Source: Flavobacteriales bacterium (GTDB lineage Bacteria > Bacteroidota > Bacteroidia > Flavobacteriales > Weeksellaceae). From it: a stretch of 50,692 bases of DNA. Positions 43,974 to 50,692 of the stretch are shown one piece after another (positions within the stretch are counted from its first letter, which is position 1; every line of letters starts with the position of its first letter). The notes below the pieces were generated by a model that was given only the letters and a program-made list of their open reading frames with translations, did no database searches and was not told the origin of the DNA. The stretch covers positions 1 to 50,692 of the forward strand of contig PDSY01000018.1 in the NCBI GenBank assembly GCA_002747105.1, in the 5' to 3' direction. The translations under genes were made by a program, and so were the position numbers.

Positions 43974-44086
43974 CAAAAATGCAATTAGAAAATCTGAAAA
44001 TGAATTAATTTGGAAAGGTAATAATTTAGTGACAGGTTTAAGAGCTTAAAACATATTGCCTAAAGCCATCATTACCGAAAAAATCG

Positions 44087-44094
44087 TATTTTTG
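44087..44094 (+). promoter_or_regulatory. -7 promoter box of the M1 peptidase gene
   Basis: TATTTTTG, 18 bases before the ATG at 44113; it lies inside the longer TTG-initiated frame and supports the shorter start. Confidence 0.65.
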
Positions 44095-44112
44095 GGAAAT
44101 AATGAATCAAAA

Positions 44113-45705
44113 ATGAAACGATTATTTACTTTTTTAGGGGCTTTAATGACCGTAATGTTAATGGCTCAAAATGATTTTATATTAGAAAAAAATGACTTTT
44201 GGAATGTAACGCATTATAATATAGAAGTACAACCTTTCTTTGAAAATAAAAGCCTTAAAGGGACTAATGAAATTAGTTTTGAAATTAAAAAAGATACCAT
44301 TAATCCCATTTTTAAAATTGATTTACACCAGCCGATGAATTATCGTTTACTGGGTTCATCAATGTCTGTTTTATCAGAAAAAAGACTGGGGAATCAGATT
44401 TTTATTCAGGTTAAAAAAGAATTTGAAAAAGGAGAAAAAGGCTTTTTAAAAATCGAATTTTCAGGACAGCCCAAAACGGTTAGCCGTTATCAATCACCTT
44501 GGAAAAACGGTTGGGTGTTTGCTAAAGATAAGTGGGGAAATGATTTTGCAAGTGTGGCTCAAGAACACGATGGCGTTGCCCTTTGGTTGCCTACGAAAGA
44601 TGTTTGGTATGATGAACCTGATAATGGGATAATTATGAAGATTGTCGTTCCCCAAGGTTTGGTGGGAGTGGGGAATGGAAAACTAATTGCGCAGACGAAA
44701 GGAGAGGAGTTGAACACTTATACTTGGCAAGTGAAAAATCCGATTAATCCTTATGCTATTGTTCCAAATATTGGGAAATATGTTCATTTTAAAGATGAAT
44801 TTAATGGTGAGAAAGGAAAACTGAATTTAGATTATTGGGTGTTAGGGTATAATTTAGAAAAGGCAAAAAAACATTTTCAGCAAGTACAACCGATGCTCCA
44901 CGCTTTTGAATTTTGGTTTGGTGCTTATCCGTTTTATGAAGATACTTATAAATTGGTAGAAACGCCTTATTTGGGAATGGAACATCAATCTAATGTTGCG
45001 TATGGAAATAAATATCAGAATGGATATTTAGGGAGCGATTTATCAGGTACGGGCGTTGGATTGTCATGGGATTTTATTATCGTTCACGAAACAGGACACG
45101 AGTGGTTTGCCAATAATATCACAGCAAAAGACATTGCAGATATGTGGATTCATGAGAGTTTTACTTGCTATGCTGAAACATTGTTTGTGGAAAAATGGAT
45201 GGATAAAAAATCGGCAGATCAATATGTGCAAGGTATTCGGAAAAATATTTTGAATGATAAGCCCATTATCGGTAAAACTTATGGAAAAGAAGGTTCTGGC
45301 GATATGTATTATAAAGGTGCCAATATGCTCCACACGATACGAATGGTCATTAATAATGATGAGTTGTTTAGACAAATTTTACGAGGATTGAATAAAGATT
45401 TTTATCATCAAACGGTAACGACTAAGCAAGTGGAAGATTATATTTCTAAAAAATCGGGGATTGATTTTTCGACTGTGTTTAATCAGTACCTAAGGACAAC
45501 TAAAATTCCTGTTTTAGAATACCAACAAAAAGGAAATCAACTGAAATTTCGTTATCAAAATGTGGTTGAAAACTTCACTTTACCCATTAACATTAACGAA
45601 AATTTACAAATTTATCCTACCGAAAATTGGCAAGAAATACAACTTCCTTTTCATGAAAAAATACAATGGAATCAAAATTATTATATTGATTTCCGTGATT
45701 ATTAA
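44113..45705 (+). CDS. secreted M1 family (gluzincin) metallopeptidase
   Basis: A 530-residue aminopeptidase-like enzyme. The signal peptide is MKRLFTFLGALMTVMLMAQ. An N-terminal beta saddle (about 20-215) precedes the thermolysin-like domain, with zinc motif HETGH (325-329) and third ligand Glu348 (HEXXH-x18-E). The substrate-binding GxMEN motif appears as LGMEHQ, which is usual for this subfamily as I recall. GDMYYKGANMLHTIRM contains the transition-state tyrosine. It lacks the long C-terminal helical domain of full-size M1 enzymes. Likely a periplasmic or surface peptidase. Confidence 0.92.
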   Translation: MKRLFTFLGALMTVMLMAQNDFILEKNDFWNVTHYNIEVQPFFENKSLKGTNEISFEIKKDTINPIFKIDLHQPMNYRLLGSSMSVLSEKRLGNQIFIQVKKEFEKGEKGFLKIEFSGQPKTVSRYQSPWKNGWVFAKDKWGNDFASVAQEHDGVALWLPTKDVWYDEPDNGIIMKIVVPQGLVGVGNGKLIAQTKGEELNTYTWQVKNPINPYAIVPNIGKYVHFKDEFNGEKGKLNLDYWVLGYNLEKAKKHFQQVQPMLHAFEFWFGAYPFYEDTYKLVETPYLGMEHQSNVAYGNKYQNGYLGSDLSGTGVGLSWDFIIVHETGHEWFANNITAKDIADMWIHESFTCYAETLFVEKWMDKKSADQYVQGIRKNILNDKPIIGKTYGKEGSGDMYYKGANMLHTIRMVINNDELFRQILRGLNKDFYHQTVTTKQVEDYISKKSGIDFSTVFNQYLRTTKIPVLEYQQKGNQLKFRYQNVVENFTLPININENLQIYPTENWQEIQLPFHEKIQWNQNYYIDFRDY

Positions 45706-45723
45706 TAATTGAAAATCATTTAA

Positions 45724-46278
45724 TTAGTAATAATTAGTATTGTTTAAAATATTTTGAAGGTTAGCAGTAGATAGTATACTTTTATTTCGGTAAACTTCCA
45801 ATATGGATCGATGATTTTTGAGTTTATTGGTTTTGGTTTGTTGAAAAAAAGCAGACCTTTCTTTTCCATTTTTCAGTTTGATAATAATTTCATTATTTGT
45901 CCCTTTGGAAATATAACCACGAAAATCCCCTTTAATATCGTTTCCTTTGAGGCGAATATCTTTAATTTCAGAGAGTGGAATTTCTTCACCGTTGAGGATA
46001 ATCTGTTCTTTTTCAAGGCTTAATTCTCCATAAAATTCGGTGCTCTTATTTTTACTCAAAAAAATGTAATGAATGGCATTGATGACCAACATTGCGACCA
46101 ATCCTAAATTTAAAGCAAAAGAAATTTCCGCAAATTGATTCCTATATCGGTAAAAATACGGTATGGTAGAAGTAAGCAGAGAGAAAATAACTGCCACAAA
46201 ACTTAGAATAAGCAAAGCGAATAAGATGGTTCCAAGTCTGATGAAAGGTCGTTTTTTAGTATTTAAAGTTTTAAACAT
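45724..46278 (-). CDS. membrane protein with C-terminal PH-like domain
   Basis: A 184-residue protein: two transmembrane helices (about 15-40 and 53-72) followed by a cytoplasmic beta-rich domain (about 80-160, GELSLEKEQIILNGEEIPLSEIKDIRLKGND) that resembles the PH-like domains of bacterial YcxB/YdbS-type proteins. No name can be given. It converges with the M1 gene (18 bases between stops) and lies 31 bases downstream of the Crp/Fnr gene, possibly co-transcribed with it. Confidence 0.6.
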   Translation of the reverse strand: MFKTLNTKKRPFIRLGTILFALLILSFVAVIFSLLTSTIPYFYRYRNQFAEISFALNLGLVAMLVINAIHYIFLSKNKSTEFYGELSLEKEQIILNGEEIPLSEIKDIRLKGNDIKGDFRGYISKGTNNEIIIKLKNGKERSAFFQQTKTNKLKNHRSILEVYRNKSILSTANLQNILNNTNYY

Positions 46279-46309
46279 TATTGACTATTGAGGTTAATTG
46301 ATATGAAAA

Positions 46310-46945
46310 TTAAACATCCAAAATTTCAATATAATTTCGGTAGAGTTTCACTTTTTTGAGTTGTTCCAATTTTTTAAGCAATCTTGAGATAACGACTCTC
46401 GAAGTGTTCATTTCGTAGGCGATTTCTTGATGTGTTGTAGAAATGATATTACTATTCAAGACATTTTTCTTTTCTAATAAATAATTTAATAATCGTTCGT
46501 CCATTTTGTTAAATGCAATATTATCAATGGTTTCAAATAATTCGTTTAAACGATTATTATAGCTATTGAATACGAAATTTCGCCAACTTTTATATTTACC
46601 AGACCATTCCTCCATTTTAGAAATTGGGATAAATAATAATTCGGTATCTACTTCGGTAACCGCCTTGATTTCACTTTTTTTGTGAGCAATACAGCAGGTC
46701 ATCGTCATGGAGCAAGATTCTCCTTGTTCCAAATAATACAAGAGGAGTTCGTTTCCGTCGCTATCTTCTCGCATTATCTTGATAGCACCTGACAACAAAA
46801 GTGGAATGGATTTGATATAATCATCAATTTTTAGAATTGTAGTCCCCGCAGGGATCGCTTTATATATTCCGTTTTCCACGATTTCTTCTAATAATTCTTG
46901 TTCAAAGAAACTTCCGTAACTTTCCTGTACTTTTTCTGTAATCAT
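46310..46945 (-). CDS. Crp/Fnr family transcriptional regulator with a Cys-rich loop
   Basis: A 211-residue regulator: cyclic-nucleotide-binding-like beta domain (about 20-110, AIPAGTTILKIDDYIKSIPLLLSGAIKI), dimerisation helix and C-terminal winged helix (THQEIAYEMNTSRVVISRLLKKLEQL). In the effector domain the stretch GESCSMTMTCCIAHKKSEIKA places three cysteines close together, a potential redox, metal or sulfur sensor; the same motif is typical, from memory, of a Bacteroidota subfamily. The ATG at 46945 is preferred: a further upstream start overlaps the TACTTTTG box. Confidence 0.88.
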   Translation of the reverse strand: MITEKVQESYGSFFEQELLEEIVENGIYKAIPAGTTILKIDDYIKSIPLLLSGAIKIMREDSDGNELLLYYLEQGESCSMTMTCCIAHKKSEIKAVTEVDTELLFIPISKMEEWSGKYKSWRNFVFNSYNNRLNELFETIDNIAFNKMDERLLNYLLEKKNVLNSNIISTTHQEIAYEMNTSRVVISRLLKKLEQLKKVKLYRNYIEILDV

Positions 46946-46984
46946 AATTTTGGGGTCAAAAAACGATTTGTTTTTTTGATGCCT

Positions 46985-46992
46985 CAAAAGTA
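46985..46992 (-). promoter_or_regulatory. -7 promoter box of the Crp/Fnr gene
   Basis: TACTTTTG on the minus strand, 39 bases before the ATG at 46945. Confidence 0.55.
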
Positions 46993-47082
46993 CGATTTAA
47001 TTTTTACTTTTTTGATTTTCGTAACAATGACTTAGGTTAAACACATGAAATATTGAAGTGCAAAAAATAAGGCGTAATATAA

Positions 47083-47317
47083 AACGCAAAGGAAAACAAA
47101 GAACTATAAAAAGATGAACAACCAATAATTAAGAAAAACAAAGGCATTTTATTTATCAAAGAAACACTAATTTTTATTACGAAAATAAACGAAGTGGCTT
47201 TGTTAATTCCCCTCTAAAAAGAGGAGTGCCACGTAGTGGCGGGTGTGTATGGTTAAAACTCTTTGTTTATTATTGCGTTAATTTTATATCTAATAAAAAT
47301 TTCGTGCGTTTGACCTA
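47083..47317. repeat. intergenic repeat region with inverted ends
   Basis: The 46993-47400 spacer has no gene. AACGCAAAGGAAAACAAAG (47083-47101) is an imperfect inverted match (15 of 19) to 47261-47279. Inside lie two GC-richer hairpins, CCTCT-AAAA-AGAGG (47211-47224) and GCCAC-GTA-GTGGC (47228-47240). At 47261-47317 is copy 2 of the repeat found at 15622-15669, with 11 extra bases. It looks like a non-autonomous repeat; no transposase or target duplication was recognised. Confidence 0.6.
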
Positions 47318-47400
47318 ACAATGACTTACAATGAAAAACTTTCGGTGAAACGCTAGTACAAATAGTATAGCGTTGTATTCAGTGCCAAAATGATGATGCT

Positions 47401-47760
47401 CTAATCTATCTTCATGCTATTTCGTATTTTTTTAGGAAGGTTTGCCACAACTAAATCATATGAAATATCCAACCATTCGTAAAGTTGTTCGTCTGTAACG
47501 CTTCCGTCTATTTCGACTTTACACCAATGTTTTTTGCTAAAATACGGAGGTTCTTGAACTGCAGGAAATGAAGCCCGAAGTTCATCAATAGTTTCAGGAT
47601 TGCACTTAATATTGAAATTTTCAAAAGTGTTAATATCTGTGGCAGTAAAAATTTTCCCATGTACTTTAAAAACTAATACATTGGGTGCTTTTGAAAAAGG
47701 AATAGATTCTGTTACGCCTTTTTTGGACAAACAATAAGTTCTAAAATCTTCTATATTCAT
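47401..47760 (-). CDS. MmcQ/YjbR family protein
   Basis: A 119-residue YjbR-like protein of the double-wing/CyaY-like fold. Conserved pieces are the N-terminal MNIEDFRTYCLSKKGVTES, PNVLVFKVHGKIFTAT, NIKCNPETIDELR, and PPYFSKKHWCKVEIDGSVTDEQLYEWLDISYDLV (read in two parts). The family is called DNA-binding by one structure, but its biological role is unknown. Monocistronic, with a TAAATTTG box 20 bases upstream. Confidence 0.88.
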   Translation of the reverse strand: MNIEDFRTYCLSKKGVTESIPFSKAPNVLVFKVHGKIFTATDINTFENFNIKCNPETIDELRASFPAVQEPPYFSKKHWCKVEIDGSVTDEQLYEWLDISYDLVVANLPKKIRNSMKID

Positions 47761-47779
47761 AATGCCAATGATGATTTCT

Positions 47780-47787
47780 CAAATTTA
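47780..47787 (-). promoter_or_regulatory. -7 promoter box of the YjbR-like gene
   Basis: TAAATTTG on the minus strand, 19 bases before the ATG at 47760. Confidence 0.55.
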
Positions 47788-47905
47788 CAAAAAATGAATT
47801 GTTTTTTTTAAAAAATTATCGTTTTTTATCCTAATTTGTATAGGTTAATTTTTGTATGTGTGTTTTTAAATTAATGATTTTAGTAATTTATCTATAATTT
47901 TTTTG

Positions 47906-47913
47906 TATTTTTG
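47906..47913 (+). promoter_or_regulatory. orphan -7 promoter box before a gene remnant
   Basis: TATTTTTG directed into 47920-48252, where only the remnant at 47985-48140 lies before the 48253 gene. Confidence 0.45.
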
Positions 47914-47984
47914 AAAGATAAAATTATGCTTCAAACTCAAGTGTTAGACTTTTGTTGCTTATAGTATCGAATCTTTAATAAAAT

Positions 47985-48140
47985 TTGTCAGAGCAAAAAA
48001 GGATAATAGGAATTGATGTAACAGGAGTATTGGTAGTTATCGGAATGATAATTGTTAATTTTAAAGTAGTATTTGCGAAAAAAGTGGAGGGAAATTATCC
48101 AAGGATCTCATACAAAGTTAATCACTATCATTTGGGTTGA
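47985..48140 (+). pseudogene. remnant of a DUF418/DUF1624-like membrane protein N-terminus
   Basis: A 51-codon open frame beginning with TTG and ending in TGA. Its translation contains EQKRIIGIDVTGVLVVIGM followed by IIVNFKVVFAKKVEG. This strongly recalls the start of DUF418 and heparan-acetyltransferase-like (DUF1624) membrane proteins, which begin RIxGxDxxRxLAIxGMxxVNF; here the usual Arg and Ala are changed. The match then fades and a stop ends the frame, so most of the several-hundred-residue gene is missing. It could alternatively be a small one-helix protein. The rest of the 47761-48252 spacer shows only promoters. Confidence 0.4.
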
Positions 48141-48252
48141 TTAGTCCTTGAAAATACTATATGTGTAAACAATAAAAAGTAAAAAAGTATAAAAAAAATC
48201 ATATGAATTGGCTCTTCATATATGGGCATAAGTATTATAAATTTAATCTATT

Positions 48253-49023
48253 ATGAATAAATACCTATTTTATATATTACTTCTTTTTAGGATTGGTGAT
48301 CTATCGGCACAAGAGAATAAGCATTTGTTTGATTTAAAAGTTATTAAAGAAACCCTTCCGAGTTATTTAGACGAAAATCCGAACTCTGCTAGATCATATC
48401 AGAAAGGCAGTAAGTTATATAAACTATTTAAGAAAATGCACAAGCTTATGTCCGAAAAGGAGTCTAAAGCGTATGTTCATCAACTTGATAGTTTGTCTGG
48501 TATTATCGAAAAAAAATTACCAAAACAAAAAGTCAAAGTTCGATTAAAAGATACCCTTTATGTTTATAATTATGTTCCAAAAGAGTTTTCAGATTTAAGG
48601 AAAAAAGAAGATTGGGAGTATTTTTATAACGAAACACTAAAACCTGATTTCACAAAAAACTCTTTGGTGAGATTAGCTACTACCATAAGTATGGATTTTG
48701 CTGATTTAATAAAAAAGCAGATCGAAATAAAAGGTGAGAGCAGCTATTTAAATTTGAAAAAATTGGATGAAGCTCATTATAATTTTGTGCCATTTTCAGA
48801 TAGTTGTTCAGCTAAAAAGGATTTTTCAGAATTATTATTTTGTATGGGTGGGGACAAACTGTATCAGCCTGTTTTTAACGCAAAAAAAGACAAAGGATGT
48901 TACCTGTTTTCATACGAGTGTAGGCATGGTATTTGTAGAGATTTTATTTTTGTTGAAAAACGTGGAAATAAGTGGTTTTATCTAGCGTCTTATCCTTCGC
49001 ATTTGGTTGGGGATGAGGAGTAA
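48253..49023 (+). CDS. secreted protein of unknown function with a Cys-rich C-terminus
   Basis: A 256-residue protein with a signal peptide (YLFYILLLFRIGDLSAQ). The middle is highly charged and helical (SARSYQKGSKLYKLFKKMHKLM). Six cysteines fall in the last third (SDSCSAKKD, LLFCMGG, KGCYLFSYECRHGICRD), consistent with disulfides in the periplasm. I recognise no family. No convincing promoter box lies directly upstream. It ends before a perfect terminator shared with carB. Confidence 0.6.
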   Translation: MNKYLFYILLLFRIGDLSAQENKHLFDLKVIKETLPSYLDENPNSARSYQKGSKLYKLFKKMHKLMSEKESKAYVHQLDSLSGIIEKKLPKQKVKVRLKDTLYVYNYVPKEFSDLRKKEDWEYFYNETLKPDFTKNSLVRLATTISMDFADLIKKQIEIKGESSYLNLKKLDEAHYNFVPFSDSCSAKKDFSELLFCMGGDKLYQPVFNAKKDKGCYLFSYECRHGICRDFIFVEKRGNKWFYLASYPSHLVGDEE

Positions 49024-49159
49024 TATCGACTTCATTTGTCGCATATAAAAAATCCTTTTTTAACCTTACTTCAAAAGAAAAATCATCTTTTTATTTATAC
49101 GACATATCAAATCAAAATTGGTGTAAATATAACGTAATGATATTAAAGTTTTATAAACG

Positions 49160-49193
49160 AAAATCGCCTAAGAGTGAACTCTTAGGCGATTTT
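49160..49193. terminator. bidirectional terminator between the secreted protein gene and carB
   Basis: A perfect 15-bp stem, AAAATCGCCTAAGAG with CTCTTAGGCGATTTT, around a TGAA loop; it works in both directions for convergent genes. Confidence 0.9.
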
Positions 49194-49215
49194 CTTATTA
49201 TGAAAAATCTACATT

Positions 49216-50692
49216 TTACATCTCTTGCATTTTAAAACTCATACTTTCAATCACTTTTAAAATTGCCTCAACGGTATCCATTGAAGTTAAACAAGGTACA
49301 CCATTTTCTACCGAAGTTCGGCGAATTTGGAAACCATCTCTTTCAGATTGCTTTCCTTTGGTCATTGTATTCACTACAAATTGTACCTTTCCTTTTTGGA
49401 TTAAGTCAATTAAATTGACATCTTCCTCGCCAATTTTATACCCAACCTTACACGGAATACCTTTGCTTTCAAAATACTTGGCTGTTCCTTCGGTTGCCCA
49501 AATTCTGAAACCAACTTCATTAAATCTCCTTGCAAATTCCGATGCCTCTTCTTTATGCTGATTAGCAACCGTAAATAACACTGCTCCGTGTGTTGGCACT
49601 TTTCTTCCTGCGGCGATAAGTCCTTTATATAAAGCCTTTTCAAGCGTTACATCTTTACCCATTACCTCTCCCGTTGATTTCATTTCAGGACCTAAAGAAA
49701 TATCAACTTTCGTTAATTTTGAGAAACTAAATACAGGTACTTTTACAAAAACCCCGTCTTTTTCAGGTACTAATCCATCTTTGTAACCCAATTCTTTTAA
49801 GTTCTGACCTAAAATCGCTTTGGTTGCCAAGTTTGCCATCGGTACTTCGGTAATTTTTGATAAGAACGGTACAGTTCTACTCGCACGAGGATTTACCTCA
49901 ATTACATAAACTTCATCATCAGATATTACATACTGAATATTCATCAAACCAATTACTTTCAATCCTTTGGCTAATCGTTTAGTGTAATCAATTAAAGTAT
50001 CTATTTGCTTTTGCGTTACATTTTGAGGTGGATAAACTGCAATAGAATCCCCCGAGTGAACTCCTGCTCTTTCAATATGCTCCATTATCCCCGGAATAAC
50101 GGTTGTTTCGCCGTCGCAAATCGCATCAATTTCAATTTCTTTTCCTGTTAAATATCGGTCAATTAAAACTGGGTGCTCAGGACTTGCCTCAACAGCGTGT
50201 TCCATATAATGAGCCAATTCTTTTTCATTATAAACGATTTCCATTGCTCGTCCTCCCAATACATAACTTGGTCTTACTAACACTGGATAACCAATTTCAT
50301 CAGCGATTTTTATCGCCTCCTCTTTTGAAGTAGAAGTTTTCCCCATAGGTTGAGGAATGCCCAATTCTTGAAGTGCTTTTTCAAACTTATCTCGGTTTTC
50401 TGCTCGGTCTAAATCTTCTAATGAAGTTCCTAAAATTTGAACACCATAACTCGCTAATTTATCAGCCAAGTTAATCGCTGTTTGTCCTCCAAATTGTACC
50501 ACAACACCTTTTGGTTTTTCCAATTCAATGATGTTCATCACTTCCTCGGTTGTTAGTGGTTCAAAATATAATTTGTCCGAAATAGAGAAGTCGGTAGAAA
50601 CGGTTTCAGGGTTATTATTAATGATAATCGCCTCGTAACCCATTTCCTTAATTGCCCAAACAGAATGCACCGTAGCATAGTCAAACTCAACA
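49216..50692 (-). CDS. carB: carbamoyl-phosphate synthase large subunit, C-terminal half
   Basis: The 5' part lies beyond the right edge; the frame stays open to 50691 ([13 protein letters not shown] before the first internal Met-like codon). What is present is the second synthetase half: [22 protein letters not shown], the ATP-grasp ([37 protein letters not shown]), and the C-terminal allosteric MGS-like domain ([22 protein letters not shown]... [20 protein letters not shown]). The enzyme makes carbamoyl phosphate from glutamine-derived ammonia, bicarbonate and 2 ATP for pyrimidine and arginine synthesis. Confidence 0.95.
   Translation of the reverse strand, partial: VEFDYATVHSVWAIKEMGYEAIIINNNPETVSTDFSISDKLYFEPLTTEEVMNIIELEKPKGVVVQFGGQTAINLADKLASYGVQILGTSLEDLDRAENRDKFEKALQELGIPQPMGKTSTSKEEAIKIADEIGYPVLVRPSYVLGGRAMEIVYNEKELAHYMEHAVEASPEHPVLIDRYLTGKEIEIDAICDGETTVIPGIMEHIERAGVHSGDSIAVYPPQNVTQKQIDTLIDYTKRLAKGLKVIGLMNIQYVISDDEVYVIEVNPRASRTVPFLSKITEVPMANLATKAILGQNLKELGYKDGLVPEKDGVFVKVPVFSFSKLTKVDISLGPEMKSTGEVMGKDVTLEKALYKGLIAAGRKVPTHGAVLFTVANQHKEEASEFARRFNEVGFRIWATEGTAKYFESKGIPCKVGYKIGEEDVNLIDLIQKGKVQFVVNTMTKGKQSERDGFQIRRTSVENGVPCLTSMDTVEAILKVIESMSFKMQEM

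Noticed and set aside
47041..47400. Spacer considered as an insertion sequence
   Set aside because: No transposase frame and no target duplication; inverted ends are imperfect. Kept only as a repeat region.
47926..47964. ATG-started frame of 12 codons (MLQTQVLDFCCL) behind an orphan promoter box
   Set aside because: Too short, no coding evidence; most likely part of the decayed gene region.

Overview
The window is chromosomal DNA from a low-GC member of the Bacteroidota, most likely class Flavobacteriia. This rests on the gene families (batC/batD, YceI, patatin, M1 and M16 peptidases, RibBA with a decayed second domain, DnaJ with only two zinc motifs), on very AT-rich spacers, and on more than twenty copies of the Bacteroidota -7 promoter box TAnnTTTG just upstream of starts. 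Genus cannot be fixed from the sequence. No rRNA, transposase, integrase, CRISPR array or recognisable prophage gene is visible; most of the window is ordinary housekeeping sequence.

Layout. 1-1002: end of a minus-strand heavy-metal efflux locus (start of a CusA/CzcA pump, a small membrane protein, a secreted His-rich protein). 1084-2888: a DUF4919 protein and a two-haem-motif lipoprotein. 3074-8410: ribBA-mazG, then ligA and rarA divergent. 8564-11847: batC-batD, a MarC protein, a small membrane protein and a strong bidirectional terminator. 11928-17282 (minus): 2-oxoacid dehydrogenase E2, a SAM hydrolase, pheS, a YceI lipoprotein with a membrane partner. 17689-18722: an unassigned protein and an RDD membrane protein. 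18798-23972: dnaJ-grpE, pyrH-frr, tRNA-Ser(GGA), ansA/trmH divergent. 24111-27195: a 733-residue outer-membrane barrel protein and a partner with an OmpA-like domain. 27344-38752: M16 peptidase, two tandem polyphosphate kinases, polA, a membrane protein, and rpsA. 38922-42004 (minus): DUF2089 regulator, YIP1-like protein and alpha/beta hydrolase, then a patatin. 42097-42396: RNase P RNA. 42518-43957 (minus): lipA and an ECF sigma factor. 44113-50692: M1 peptidase, membrane protein, Crp/Fnr regulator, YjbR-like protein, a gene remnant, a secreted protein, and the 3' part of carB running off the right edge.

The genes cover flavin synthesis, nucleotide sanitation, DNA repair and replication (ligA, rarA, polA), translation (pheS, rpsA, frr, trmH, tRNA-Ser, rnpB), protein folding, lipoate and 2-oxoacid metabolism, polyphosphate-driven nucleotide phosphorylation and envelope biology. 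The most unusual material lies between or inside these genes: (i) a possible pseudoknot in the rpsA leader; (ii) a 7-nt tandem repeat that has expanded inside polA and yields a heptapeptide linker; (iii) a 15-nt repeat family after several transcription units; (iv) a dispersed palindromic element present in two diverged copies; (v) promoter boxes so close to the start codon of several genes that their mRNAs may be leaderless; and (vi) an OmpA-like function apparently split over two adjacent proteins. No clearly new multi-gene system was found.
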